Shown here piece by piece: positions 7,778-16,607 of a stretch of DNA of 64,000 nt. The position numbers and the translations under genes are program-made. The notes beneath the pieces are model-generated. The model was given only the letters and a program-made list of their open reading frames with translations. It was not told the DNA's origin and ran no database searches. The first letter of the stretch is position 1. Every line of letters starts with the position of its first letter. Source of the stretch: Oligella sp050920755 (GTDB taxonomy: Bacteria; Pseudomonadota; Gammaproteobacteria; Burkholderiales; Burkholderiaceae_B); the NCBI RefSeq assembly GCF_050920755.1, contig NZ_CP158480.1, positions 2,604,001-2,668,000 of the forward strand, written 5' to 3'.

Positions 7778-8959
7778 ATGTCACGAGCACCTTTTAAATG
7801 GGAAGACCCTTTTTTATTAGATGAGCAGCTTACTGAAGAAGAGCGTATGGTTGCCGAGAGCGCCGAGACTTTCTGTCAAGAAGTCTTGATGCCGGGCATT
7901 CTTGAAGCGAATCGTCATGAGCATTTTGATACCGAATTGATGAAGCGTATGGGCGAATTAGGCCTATTAGGCGCGACCATTGACGGTTACGGTTGTGCCG
8001 GTATGTCGCACGTTTCATACGGTTTAATTGCTCGTGCAGTAGAGCGCGTGGACTCCGGTTATCGTTCGGCCATGAGTGTACAGTCCAGCTTAGTGATGCA
8101 CCCGATTTGGGCTTACGGCACCGAAGAGCAAAAGCAAAAGTACCTACCTAAATTAGCCACCGGTGAGTATATCGGCTGCTTCGGCTTAACTGAACCTGAT
8201 GCCGGCTCCGACCCCGCTTCGATGAAGACTCGCGCACGCAAGGTTGAGGGCGGCTACTCTCTGACCGGTAATAAAATGTGGATTACCAACAGCCCGGTTG
8301 CGGATGTTTTCGTGGTTTGGGCTAAAGACGATGCGGGCGAGATTCGCGGTTTTATCCTTGAAAAAGGCATGCAGGGTTTATCCGCGCCTAAGATTGAAGG
8401 TAAATTCTCTCTACGCGCATCCATTACCGGTGAAATTGTAATGGACAATGTCTTTGTACCTGAAGAAAATGCATTCCCCGATATTCGTGGCCTTAAGGGG
8501 CCATTCGGCTGCTTAAATAAAGCGCGCTACGGTATTGCCTGGGGTGCGATGGGTGCCGCTGAATTCTGCTGGCATGCGGCACGTCAATACAGCTTAGACC
8601 GCACCCAATTCGATCGTCCTTTAGCGGCAACTCAATTATTCCAATTAAAACTGGCCAATATGCAAACTGAAATCACGCTCGGCTTGCAGGCAGCCTTACG
8701 TGTCGGTCGTTTGTTGGATGAAAATCGTGCCGCACCGGAGATGATCTCTCTGATCAAGCGCAATAACTGTGGTAAAGCCTTGGAAATCGCCCGCATTTCA
8801 CGCGATATGCACGGCGGTAACGGTATCTCCGATGAGTTCCATGTGATTCGTCACGTCATGAACTTAGAAGCGGTTAATACCTACGAGGGCACGCATGATG
8901 TACATGCGTTGATTCTAGGTCGTGCTCAAACCGGCATCCAAGCCTTTGCCGCACGCTAA
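7778..8959 (+). CDS. gcdH: Glutaryl-CoA dehydrogenase
   Basis: FAD-dependent decarboxylating dehydrogenase that converts glutaryl-CoA to crotonyl-CoA in lysine, tryptophan and glutarate breakdown. The 393 residues contain the acyl-CoA dehydrogenase signatures GCFGLTEPDAGSDP and the catalytic Glu in NTYEGTHDVH (residue 370), with the family-specific DPFLLDEQLTEEER start. A GAGGAG site stands about 10 bases before the ATG. The next gene is a CaiB-type CoA-transferase, the usual partner that activates glutarate, so the two form a short pathway. Expression is probably under the divergent IclR regulator. Confidence 0.95.
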   Translation: MSRAPFKWEDPFLLDEQLTEEERMVAESAETFCQEVLMPGILEANRHEHFDTELMKRMGELGLLGATIDGYGCAGMSHVSYGLIARAVERVDSGYRSAMSVQSSLVMHPIWAYGTEEQKQKYLPKLATGEYIGCFGLTEPDAGSDPASMKTRARKVEGGYSLTGNKMWITNSPVADVFVVWAKDDAGEIRGFILEKGMQGLSAPKIEGKFSLRASITGEIVMDNVFVPEENAFPDIRGLKGPFGCLNKARYGIAWGAMGAAEFCWHAARQYSLDRTQFDRPLAATQLFQLKLANMQTEITLGLQAALRVGRLLDENRAAPEMISLIKRNNCGKALEIARISRDMHGGNGISDEFHVIRHVMNLEAVNTYEGTHDVHALILGRAQTGIQAFAAR

Positions 8960-8974
8960 TCACCGCATTAAGTC

Positions 8975-9012
8975 GGTCCCACACTTTATCACACGAGTGA
9001 GCGTGTGGGACC
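8975..9012 (+). other. Intercistronic stem-loop between gcdH and the CoA-transferase
   Basis: GGTCCCACAC pairs perfectly with GTGTGGGACC across an 18-base loop. No T run follows, so it is more likely an mRNA-processing or stability element, or an attenuating structure, than a full terminator. Confidence 0.6.
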
Positions 9013-9078
9013 AAGATCTACCGGGGGATGATGGCTTCATAGCCACATTACCCCTTTTCACCATTTAAAGAGTAAATT

Positions 9079-10260
9079 ATGACGACGACTGCTCTTGCAG
9101 GCATCAAAGTGCTTGATTTATCACGTGTACTGGCAGCGCCAGGATGCACGCAAATCTTAGCCGATCTGGGTGCTGAGGTCTTGAAAATCGAACGCCCGGG
9201 CCAGGGTGATGAAACGCGCCAATGGACGCCACCCACCTTTGAAGACGGCACTTCGGCTTATTTTGCCACAGTTAATCGCAATAAAAAGTCCGTAACCATT
9301 GATATGAGTCGCCCCGAGGGACAGGCGATTATTCGTCGTCTGGCACTAGAGGCCGATATTCTGGTAGAAAACTTTAAGGTCGGCGGTTTAAAAAAATACG
9401 GTCTGGATTATGAATCACTCAAAGCCATTAATCCACGCCTTATCTACGCTTCACTGACCGGTTTCGGTCAAAACGGCCCGGACGCCCATAAGCCGGGTTA
9501 TGACTATATTATTCAAGCCTTATCGGGTTTAATGAGCATTACCGGCCCGGCCGACGGCATGCCTCATAAAGTGGGTGTGGCCGTGGTTGATTTATTTACC
9601 GGTTTACAACTCACGATCGGCATTCAGGCGGCGCTCCGTGCGCGCGAACATACCGGTCGCGGGCAGCATGTTGATGTATCGTTATTAGACAGTGCGCTGG
9701 CGATGACGGCTAATATCGGTCAAAACTACCTCGCCAATAGCAAAACACCTCAGCGCTTGGGTAATGCCCATCAAAGCATTGTGCCCTATCAGGTGTTTGA
9801 AGTAGCCAATCAACAACACATGGTATTGGCTTGCGGTAATGACAAGCAGTTTGCCGCTGTGTGCCAAGTGATGGGTGAGCGCTGGAATCAGGATACGCGC
9901 TTTGCCAGCAATCCGCTACGCGTACAAAACCGCAATGAACTGATTCCCTTAATGCAAAGTGTCTTTTTCACTAAATCGCGCGATGAATGGATTGCGCTAT
10001 TTGAAGCAGCCGGCGTACCATGCGGTGCCATCAATACCATCGATGAAGCACTGCAATTACCCCAAGCCGTGGCTCGTGAAATGACCGTGTCCTTTGAGGA
10101 TAGCCCGGTTCGTGTCTTAGGTAATCCGATTAAGCTGTCAGATACACCGGTACAGTATCAAAGCCCTCCGCCCACACTGGGGCAGCACACAGAAGAAGTG
10201 CTTAGCGCCTTTTTCGATAGCGAGCAAATCGCTCAATGGCAAAAGGATGCCGTGATTTAA
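9079..10260 (+). CDS. CaiB/BaiF (class III) CoA-transferase, probably succinyl-CoA:glutarate
   Basis: Class III CoA-transferase of 393 residues. The N-terminal LAGIKVLDLSRVLAAPGCTQ and LADLGAEVLKIERPGQGDETR are hallmark segments, and the likely catalytic Asp is D171 in VAVVDLFTGLQL. It follows gcdH on the same strand with about 120 bases between. The eukaryotic SUGCT and bacterial gcdG products transfer CoA from succinyl-CoA to glutarate, giving the substrate of GcdH; this pairing is why I prefer that function over oxalate or carnitine substrates. A strong bidirectional terminator lies behind it. Confidence 0.85.
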   Translation: MTTTALAGIKVLDLSRVLAAPGCTQILADLGAEVLKIERPGQGDETRQWTPPTFEDGTSAYFATVNRNKKSVTIDMSRPEGQAIIRRLALEADILVENFKVGGLKKYGLDYESLKAINPRLIYASLTGFGQNGPDAHKPGYDYIIQALSGLMSITGPADGMPHKVGVAVVDLFTGLQLTIGIQAALRAREHTGRGQHVDVSLLDSALAMTANIGQNYLANSKTPQRLGNAHQSIVPYQVFEVANQQHMVLACGNDKQFAAVCQVMGERWNQDTRFASNPLRVQNRNELIPLMQSVFFTKSRDEWIALFEAAGVPCGAINTIDEALQLPQAVAREMTVSFEDSPVRVLGNPIKLSDTPVQYQSPPPTLGQHTEEVLSAFFDSEQIAQWQKDAVI

Positions 10261-10296
10261 ACAAGGCCAATGCTTCTTTAGCACCATGTCAAAAAA

Positions 10297-10338
10297 CATC
10301 CGGCTCCTCAGGAATGAGCGAGCCGGATGCTTGTTTTT
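10297..10338. terminator. Bidirectional terminator between CoA-transferase and fabI
   Basis: CATCCGGCTC and GAGCCGGATG form a perfect 10-bp stem with T-rich sequence on the right and A-rich sequence on the left, serving both convergent genes. Confidence 0.88.
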
Positions 10339-10349
10339 AATATAGACGT

Positions 10350-11105
10350 TTAGTTCAAAATATGAAAACCTCCATCTACATAAATATTAGTACCGGTAAT
10401 GCCTCGTGAACCGTCACTCGCTAAGAACACACTCAAAGATCCGACATCCTCAATTTTCACCGCACCCATTGGCGCACGCTGCGCATTTTCTCCAAGCAAG
10501 GTATCAAAATTGGCAATACCTGAAGCAGCGCGAGTCATGATCGTTCCGGGTGAAATCGCATTAACCCGGATACCCTGTGCACCCAACTCATACGCCAGAT
10601 AACGAACGGTAGATTCCAAAGCGGCCTTGACCGGTCCCATAATACCGTAATTTGGAACAACTTCCTCACCGCCCAAATAAGTCATTGTCATCAAGCTACC
10701 GCCCTCTGTCATCAAAGGCTCAGCCAAACGTGCCATGCGGATAAAAGAGTGACAAGAAATATCCATGGCCTGCAAAAAGCCCTCGGTAGAACTGTCAACA
10801 ACCCGACCGTGAAGATCCGCTTTAGGCGCAAAAGCAATTGAATGAATTAAGAAATCAAGCTTACCCCAACGTGTTGCTACTTCTTCAAATAAAGCTTCAA
10901 GCTGATCGTTTTGTGTGACATCGAGCTGGCGTTGAATGTCAGCATCAAACGCTTGAAGCAAAGGCTCTACATAATTTCTCGCCTTATCATTCAACCAAGT
11001 GCCACCTACGGTAGCACCCGCCTCCTGCAGGGCTTTAGCGCACGCCCAAGCAATACTATGCTCGTTACTGATACCTATAATCAGGCCTTTTTTTCCCTTT
11101 AACAT
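10350..11105 (-). CDS. fabI: Enoyl-[acyl-carrier-protein] reductase FabI
   Basis: NADH-dependent enoyl-ACP reductase of the short-chain dehydrogenase family, completing each cycle of fatty acid elongation. The 251 residues start with LKGKKGLIIGISNEHSIAW, the FabI-type nucleotide loop. Active-site Tyr143 (TYLGG), Tyr153 and Lys160 (NYGIMGPVKAAL) correspond to the FabI triad. VNAISPGTIMTRAASGI and IYVDGGFHIL close the protein. A closely related but truncated second copy lies at 20.9 kb. The gene stands alone here, convergent with the glutarate genes, so its expression is independent of them. Whether this copy or another elsewhere is the essential one cannot be told. Confidence 0.92.
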   Translation of the reverse strand: MLKGKKGLIIGISNEHSIAWACAKALQEAGATVGGTWLNDKARNYVEPLLQAFDADIQRQLDVTQNDQLEALFEEVATRWGKLDFLIHSIAFAPKADLHGRVVDSSTEGFLQAMDISCHSFIRMARLAEPLMTEGGSLMTMTYLGGEEVVPNYGIMGPVKAALESTVRYLAYELGAQGIRVNAISPGTIMTRAASGIANFDTLLGENAQRAPMGAVKIEDVGSLSVFLASDGSRGITGTNIYVDGGFHILN

Positions 11106-11256
11106 ATCCTAACCTTATATAAAAAACACGATCATCAGTAACCGACTAAAACTGCCGATTCCACATCGTGCAAAAAACCTAAACATAATTATTTCTTATT
11201 TACGTTACAAGAATATAAAACCTCAAAAAATCCTAAGAAAATTTGAATTGTGAATT

Positions 11257-11278
11257 GTGATTGTGCTAGGGTAATCAC
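11257..11278. promoter_or_regulatory. Dyad GTGATT-N10-AATCAC
   Basis: A 22-base symmetric element with perfect 6-base half-sites overlaps the end of a short GAATTGTG direct repeat. The geometry resembles Crp/FNR-family sites but the match is not canonical. It lies in the fabI/cysH intergenic region. Confidence 0.35.
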
Positions 11279-11439
11279 CTGGTATAGTTAATTTCTTTAA
11301 ACTTAGCCGCTTTTTTAGCTCCAAAATCCCGATGCCCTACTTATCCTCCCTGCTAAGCTTAAAACCGTGCGTCATATAGCAGCGCTCCGGCTTAGTTATT
11401 TCAACTTATAACCCGTGAGCATATTCATAGAAATTTTTA

Positions 11440-11456
11440 TTCATTTTAAAAATGAA
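11440..11456. promoter_or_regulatory. Perfect palindrome upstream of cysH
   Basis: TTCATTTT-A-AAAATGAA is a perfect 8+8 palindrome, about 40 bases before the former cysH start region. A CysB-type activator site would be expected about here, but I cannot match it to a CysB consensus. Confidence 0.35.
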
Positions 11457-11494
11457 GCTTCTATTGTTAGACTCAGCATTACCTTAGCGTTTTA

Positions 11495-12278
11495 ATGGCT
11501 GATTTTTATAACTATATTCAATCCGAAACTTTGGCAACTGCCTCAGATAAGCACTGCCACGTTTAATCAATTACCCGATTTGGAACAGCAACTGGCAGCG
11601 CGTTTAACCCAAATTGCTGCCCGTCATCAAGCCGCTCGTTTTGCCTGCAGCTTGGCAGTTGAGGATGTGCTCATTGCGGATATGATCCCGCGTCTGGGGC
11701 TAAATATCACTGTCTTTGTGCTGGATACCGGTAAATTGCAAAGTGAAACCCTAGCGCTCTTTACAATGCTGCAACAGCACTACCCCACCTTAACTCTCCA
11801 GCGCTATCAGCCGCAAGCTGAAGCGGCAGAGGCTTTTGAACGTGAATATGGCATGCAGTCCATTTATGAAAGCTTGCAACAGCGCCAATTATGCTGCTAT
11901 ATCCGCAAGGTGGAGTCGCTTAATCGTGCCTTAGCGGGGGCAGATGTCTGGTTAAGCGGACAACGTCGTGAGCAATCCGCCAATCGTCGTCATCTGCCCT
12001 TAGTAGAAGAAGATAAGCAACACGGCATCACTAGATACAACCCCATCGCCGACTGGAGCAAAGAAGCGGTTTGGGCTTATACCAAGACGCATGATCTTCC
12101 CTTTAATCCGCTCTACTTACAAGGTTATCCCAGTATAGACTGTGAACCCTGTACCCTCCCTATTCGTGCCGAATAAGATATACGTGCCGGACGCTGGTGG
12201 TGAGAGCAGAAAAGCAATAAGGAATGTGGCCTCCATCAACAAACCATCGCCATCGAACAATCATTAGGAATGCAATAA
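11495..12278 (+). pseudogene. cysH: APS reductase cysH, inactivated
   Basis: Relict of the [4Fe-4S] adenylylsulfate reductase of assimilatory sulfate reduction. The core (11580-12173) is intact: RFACSLAVEDVLIADMI, the CC pair in QLCCYIRKVESLNRAL, GQRREQSANR and the CEPC pair. The family C-terminus is cut by a TAA (12174-12176), after which the same frame continues DIRAGRWW, a second stop (TGA where Trp is expected), and EQKSNKECGLH, the conserved active-site tail with its catalytic Cys. At the 5' end the homologous LWQLPQ segment (from 11532) has no usable start in frame; the ATG at 11495 is in another frame. The Gly before CEPC is Asp. Several lesions make loss of function nearly certain. 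Confidence 0.88.
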
Positions 12279-12303
12279 AACCATGTTCATTGATACACAC
12301 CTT

Positions 12304-13541
12304 GAGACCTTTGCATAAAAACGGTTAGTTAAATAGCGCTTTTTTGTTCTACTTGGAAATTTTTTTGATTTTTTGATTTTTTTGGAAATTTTCGACAAAT
12401 TTCACCCCGCTTTTATCGATAAATGCCTGTTTTTTTTGGCATTTATCTGCCTAATTCTGCCTTTTAGGCAAAATTAGGCGCAACTATCCTAAGCTTATTG
12501 GCAGCTTTTAAACAATTGATGCAAATCGCTTTCAAAAGCGACTGCGCATGCACCTTGACGAGACCAAAACAGCTTGCCCGCTTATGTTTGAATTTACGGT
12601 GCAGCGTGCCGAAACTTTGCTCAATCACATAGCGAGTCTTAGATAAACGCTTGTTGCGTTCTATCTGCTCACGTGTCAACACTGAACCGCGATGCGCCTT
12701 TTGCATAATGCCATCTTCTAAGCCGAGCGCTTGTAATCGCTTTCGATTCTTTGCGCTGCTATAGCCCTTATCCGCTTCTACTCTCGTGCCCTGTTTCAAA
12801 TCATTAACGAGCGGTTCAAGTTGATTAACCTCATGCACATTAGCGGGCGTGGTATTAAGCTTTTCAATATAGCCCTCACCATCCGAACGAGCATGTAGCT
12901 TAAAGCCTATATGGAAGTCAGCCCCCTTTTTTGTCCAACGTGCATCCTTATCAGTGCTTGGTGCAGACTCATGATACTCACCGTCCTCAAGCTGCTCAAT
13001 TGCCTTCATTTTCTTACGACCTGCCGTTTGAATAATCGTCGCATCAACCACTGCCGTTTGCGCCTTGGCTACTTTTAGACCCTTCTCGCTTAACTGCTGA
13101 TTGATAAGCACTGACAGCTTATCCAATAAACCCTCCTCAGCCAACCAATTGCGGTAACGGCATAGGGTACTGTGATCGGGAACGTCCATATCATCAAAAC
13201 CGCAAAAAATCGTAAAATCAATGCGAGTCACCAAACTATGCTCAAGCTCCGGATCGGAGAGGCTATGCCATTGACCCAATAGGACTGCCTTAAACATGGC
13301 GAGCACGGGATAACTCGGACGACCTTGTTGAGTCGTCAATCGACGCTGCTTTTGTGAATTGAGGTAGCGTTCAATCGGTCGCCAATCAATCACTTGATCT
13401 AACTTAAGTAACGGAAAACGGTCGAGGTGTTTGGCAATACGGGCTTTGGCGGTTTGTTGAAAGAAACTACTCATGGGACTGAAGTAAGAAAGCAAGGAAA
13501 TAAGTCATATTTTAGGAAGTTTGAGGGGTTATTGCAAAGGT
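12304..13541 (-). mobile_element. IS5-family element (IS1106-like), copy 1
   Basis: Insertion sequence of about 1.24 kb carrying one transposase. The end downstream of the transposase begins GAGACCTTTGCAT; the opposite end retains TTGCAAAGGT but its last bases (ATG instead of CTC) differ from copies 2 and 3. No target duplication is visible, so this end may have been altered by recombination or erosion. It lies 25 bases behind the cysH relict. Three nearly identical copies occur in the window, showing recent transposition. Confidence 0.9.
12464..13474 (-). CDS. IS5-family transposase, copy 1
   Basis: DDE transposase of 336 residues, close to that of Neisseria IS1106 in my recollection (MSSFFQQTAKARIAKHLDRF start). 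Catalytic acidic residues lie in AVVDATIIQTAG, VEADKGYSS and YVIEQSFGTLHRKF. I chose the ATG at 13474, which matches the family start; the frame also opens seven codons earlier with TTG. It differs from copy 2 by two residues (Ser for Leu in LLDKLSVL, Ile for Leu in GADFHIGF). The frame is intact, so the element may be active. Confidence 0.92.
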   Translation of the reverse strand: MSSFFQQTAKARIAKHLDRFPLLKLDQVIDWRPIERYLNSQKQRRLTTQQGRPSYPVLAMFKAVLLGQWHSLSDPELEHSLVTRIDFTIFCGFDDMDVPDHSTLCRYRNWLAEEGLLDKLSVLINQQLSEKGLKVAKAQTAVVDATIIQTAGRKKMKAIEQLEDGEYHESAPSTDKDARWTKKGADFHIGFKLHARSDGEGYIEKLNTTPANVHEVNQLEPLVNDLKQGTRVEADKGYSSAKNRKRLQALGLEDGIMQKAHRGSVLTREQIERNKRLSKTRYVIEQSFGTLHRKFKHKRASCFGLVKVHAQSLLKAICINCLKAANKLRIVAPNFA

Positions 13542-13639
13542 ATGCGGTTTAGATTAAGCAAGCTCAGCAATTAACTGCATTTGTTTTAACTTAATTTGAC
13601 ACCTCGGCCATTAGTGGGTAGTTGTGTCAGCGACAAGCC

Positions 13640-13825
13640 GAGTTCAGTTTAGCTACAAACATATTCCGTGGCAGCTTTTGCATAGTTTTAGTCCTTCTCT
13701 GCCATTTGCATATAGAAACGACTGCCATAGAATGGTTAGTACAACTCAAGTCAGATACATAGCAATCTAGACTAAAAAAATAGTGCCGCATTAAAAATAG
13801 ATAGCGGCAATTACAGGAGACATCG
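13640..13825 (+). repeat. Duplicated leader segment, copy A
   Basis: About 185 noncoding bases that recur at 17684-17856 with high identity. Shared blocks include CCGTGGCAGCTTTTGCATAG, CGACTGCCATAGAATGGTTA, AATAGTGCCG and AGATAGCGGC, ending in ACAGGAGACAT, which looks like a ribosome binding site. Each copy stands before a fatty-acyl gene: here before a relict thiolase and an acyl-CoA ligase. It is best read as a duplicated promoter/leader. Confidence 0.8.
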
Positions 13826-13890
13826 CTTAGGCTTAGCGCAACCAGCGCTAGTCTTATGGCTAACATGCTTTTAGGATTGGCACTTCAAGT

Positions 13891-13968
13891 AGTCGCTATA
13901 GCTTACAGCTAAGGCGTATCGGTCACGGCATGGCAGTGGCTACGATTGTGGAGGAACTCGCATCATGA
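13891..13968 (+). pseudogene. 3' remnant of a thiolase gene
   Basis: The frame ending in the TGA at 13966-13968 reads SLQLRRIGHGMAVATIVEEL, which is the C-terminal end of a thiolase and parallels the GLQVMCIGHGMATATIVQRL end of the complete thiolase at 19.2-20.4 kb. The catalytic Cys of this motif is Arg here. The rest of the gene is gone. The stop codon overlaps the ATG of the acyl-CoA ligase (ATGA), so the ligase was once the second gene of a thiolase operon. Confidence 0.75.
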
Positions 13969-15545
13969 ATCACCAAATCGCAAGAAAAAACACCATCAAC
14001 GAGGCGATTAAAAGAGCAATCAGGAAGTTTTCTGATAAAGAAGCCATTGCCTTTGACGGCCGCCGTTGGACTTATCAGCAAATAGACATCGCCATCGATC
14101 ATATTGCTAGTTATTTGCTTGAGCAAGGCTTCAAGAGCGGTGATCATATTGCGGCCTACGGCGCTAATAGCGATGCCTATGTCTTACTGTGGCTAAGCTG
14201 CGTACGCTTAGGTATTGTGCATGTGCCAGTCAACTTTGCACTGACCGCCAATGAGTTAAAATACATCCTCAAACAAAGTGAATCCGTCGCTGTCTTTTAT
14301 GACAAAGACTTAGGCAAGACCGTTGAGTCATTAAAAGATGAGCTGCCCAATATGCGCCTCTATGGCACAATCCATGGCGGTGAAACTGCGCATGATATTC
14401 TCAACATCGCACTAAACAAAGCGGCCCTTGAGACCCCACTAGAAGACAGCGCCTTGTATCAGCAAGCGGTAGACTTCAATGCGCAATCAGCAGCTCAAAT
14501 CCTTTACACCTCAGGCACCACCTCACTACCTAAAGGCGCTTTATTAAGCCATGAGGCCTTTTTAGCCGAATATATGAGCGCCATTTATGCCTTAGAATTC
14601 AATAGTGAGGACCGCCACTTAGCCGCCTTGCCACTGTATCATTCAGCGCAAATGCATGTATTTTTAATGCCAGCCCTACTGACTGGCGCAGAAAATATTA
14701 TCATTAAATCGCCTAAACCAGAAATCTGCTTCAAGCTCTTTGTGGACGAAAAGATTAACACTTTCTTTGCCGCACCCACCGTGTGGATCTCTTTGTTGCG
14801 ACACAGCGAATTCACACCAGAGCATTACACCAGCCTACGCAAAGGCTATTATGGTGCCTCCATCATGCCTCTGCCCGTCTTACAAGAGCTGCGCAAGCTG
14901 CTACCAGCGTTACGATTTTTTAACTGCTATGGCCAAAGTGAATGTGCGCCCTTAGTGTCTTGCCTCTCTCCTGAAGATCATGAAATCGCCCCCGCATCTG
15001 CTGGTCGCCCTGTACTTAATGTCGAGACTCGCATTGTCGACATCAATATGCAGGACGTGCCATTAGGCGAAATGGGTGAAATTGTCCATCGCACCCCACA
15101 CTTAATGACTGAATACTGGAACAACCCTGAAGAAACCGATGCGGCATTCGAGGGTGGTTGGTTCCACTCCGGTGACCTAGGTTATATGGATGAGCATGGC
15201 TTTATTTATATCGTCGATCGCATTAAGGACACCATCAATAGTGGTGGAGTATTAATTGCTAGCCGCGAGGTTGAAGAATGCCTTTACAAGCACCCTGCCG
15301 TCGCTGAGGTAGCCGTGATTGGTCTTGATGACGAAAAGTGGGTTGAGGTCGTCTGCGCTGTCGTCACGCTCAAAGAGGGCAGCCAAGTTAGTGCGGAGGA
15401 GCTCATCGCTTATGCCAGACAGCACCTAGCACCTTTTAAAGTGCCCAAGGCCGTGCATTTCAAAGACGATTTGCCACGCAATGCCTCTGGTAAATTATTA
15501 AAACGCGAACTGCGCAAAGAGTTCAAAGGCCTTGAAAACGCCTAA
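13965..15545 (+). CDS. AMP-dependent fatty acyl-CoA synthetase
   Basis: Cytoplasmic ANL-superfamily ligase of 526 residues that activates a carboxylic acid with ATP and CoA. The P-loop-like YTSGTTSLPKGALLSHEA (about 181-198), NCYGQSECAPLVSCL, HSGDLGYMDEHGFIYIVDR and the C-terminal catalytic Lys in PRNASGKLLKREL are all present. The start overlaps the stop of a thiolase relict, and GGAGG lies 10 bases upstream. Substrate chain length cannot be read from sequence; the neighbouring crotonase, acyl-CoA dehydrogenase and thiolase make a degradative fatty-acid or side-chain pathway likely. Confidence 0.88.
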   Translation: MNHQIARKNTINEAIKRAIRKFSDKEAIAFDGRRWTYQQIDIAIDHIASYLLEQGFKSGDHIAAYGANSDAYVLLWLSCVRLGIVHVPVNFALTANELKYILKQSESVAVFYDKDLGKTVESLKDELPNMRLYGTIHGGETAHDILNIALNKAALETPLEDSALYQQAVDFNAQSAAQILYTSGTTSLPKGALLSHEAFLAEYMSAIYALEFNSEDRHLAALPLYHSAQMHVFLMPALLTGAENIIIKSPKPEICFKLFVDEKINTFFAAPTVWISLLRHSEFTPEHYTSLRKGYYGASIMPLPVLQELRKLLPALRFFNCYGQSECAPLVSCLSPEDHEIAPASAGRPVLNVETRIVDINMQDVPLGEMGEIVHRTPHLMTEYWNNPEETDAAFEGGWFHSGDLGYMDEHGFIYIVDRIKDTINSGGVLIASREVEECLYKHPAVAEVAVIGLDDEKWVEVVCAVVTLKEGSQVSAEELIAYARQHLAPFKVPKAVHFKDDLPRNASGKLLKRELRKEFKGLENA

Positions 15546-15555
15546 TCACTAATCC

Positions 15556-15593
15556 AAAAACCCAAACTGTCCTGTGATCGTTTGGTTTTTTTT
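15556..15593 (+). terminator. Terminator of the acyl-CoA ligase gene
   Basis: CCAAAC (15562-15567) pairs with GTTTGG (15580-15585), extended by A-T pairs, followed by eight T residues. Confidence 0.85.
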
Positions 15594-15677
15594 ATGCCTG
15601 GCAATTGACTCATCATCTAGCGACAGCGCCGTGGGCACATCAACGCCAAAAAATTAAGCGCCAGCTGCCAATTGAGA

Positions 15678-16490
15678 CTAGGAGAAATTAGCTTGACGCT
15701 TTTCCATAAAAGCAAGTATGCCTTCTTGCGCATCCCCTTCGGCCGCACTGTCAATAATCAATTTTCGTTCTAGGTCTAAATGATTTTTAAATGTCCGTTG
15801 AGTGATCGAATGATCAAGCAAGTGCTTTACCCTAGACATCGCTTTGGCGGAGCCACCACGAAGCGCTTCTACCAAACGCTGGGCTTGCGTCAACAAATCG
15901 GCATCTGGATAAACCCCATCAACAAGCCCCAGATTTAAACAAGCCTGCGCATCGAGGGTTGAATTAGAAAGCAATAACTGCCTCGCACGAAATGCGCCAA
16001 TGCGATTTGCCAACAACCAGGAACTACCAGCATCAGGGGATAAACCAATGGTCGTATATCCACAACGCAACTTCATGGACTCTGCGACCAATACAAAATC
16101 AGCAATCAAGGCTAAACCAATGCCAGCACCACCTACGGCACCATTAAGCGCCGCTACAATAGGAAGATGCGAGGCCTCTAATTGCGCTAGCGCATTGTGC
16201 AAAGGCTCAGTGATGGCGGCAACAAAACCGGGTAAATCTTCTCGTTCCTCTATAAACGACTGTATATCACCGCCTACGCAAAAACTCTTACCAGATCCGG
16301 TTAACAAGACCACTCGCACCGATGAAGTATTCACAATCTGATTGACCGCATTCGCAAAGGCCTCAACCAGCGCCATATTAAGCGCATTGCTATGACTCGC
16401 TCTATTCAGATGAATCGTGGCAACGCCGGCATCAATACGACAATGAAGCACTTCACTACTCGGCGGATGATTATTTTCTGCGGTTGTCAT
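15678..16490 (-). CDS. Enoyl-CoA hydratase/isomerase family protein, PaaG-like
   Basis: Crotonase-superfamily protein of 270 residues. VLLTGSGKSFCVGGDIQSF is the oxyanion-hole segment and AALNGAVGGAGIGLAL the second glycine-rich one. Both catalytic glutamates of true hydratases are absent: the positions read GGAGIGLAL and CGYTTIGLSPDAGSSW. The PDAG.SW motif is characteristic of the PaaG branch (isomerases using an Asp), so an isomerase role is more likely than hydration. A perfect AGGAGACA binding site precedes the ATG. It is transcribed opposite to the ligase and behind the AraC-type gene. Confidence 0.85.
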   Translation of the reverse strand: MTTAENNHPPSSEVLHCRIDAGVATIHLNRASHSNALNMALVEAFANAVNQIVNTSSVRVVLLTGSGKSFCVGGDIQSFIEEREDLPGFVAAITEPLHNALAQLEASHLPIVAALNGAVGGAGIGLALIADFVLVAESMKLRCGYTTIGLSPDAGSSWLLANRIGAFRARQLLLSNSTLDAQACLNLGLVDGVYPDADLLTQAQRLVEALRGGSAKAMSRVKHLLDHSITQRTFKNHLDLERKLIIDSAAEGDAQEGILAFMEKRQANFS

Positions 16491-16607
16491 GTTGTCTCCT
16501 AAACATGCTTGTTTTTACTAAGGGGTGATCTTATGCGATCCTATTTTTGTACATATATTCTCATGCCTTCAATACATCTCATCACACTTTTTCGCCAAAG
16601 TATAGCC

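Larger units (their letters stand above)
11106..11494. other. Divergent intergenic region between fabI and the cysH relict
   Basis: About 390 bases of A+T-rich DNA without a credible gene. It must hold the fabI promoter (leftward) and the former cysH promoter (rightward). Two dyads are visible and listed separately; nothing else stands out apart from a short direct repeat GAATTGTG/AATTGTG near 11245-11259. Confidence 0.6.

Noticed and set aside
13627..13866. Open frame of 79 codons on the minus strand across the duplicated leader
   Set aside because: The second copy of the leader does not preserve the frame, and the residues match no family.
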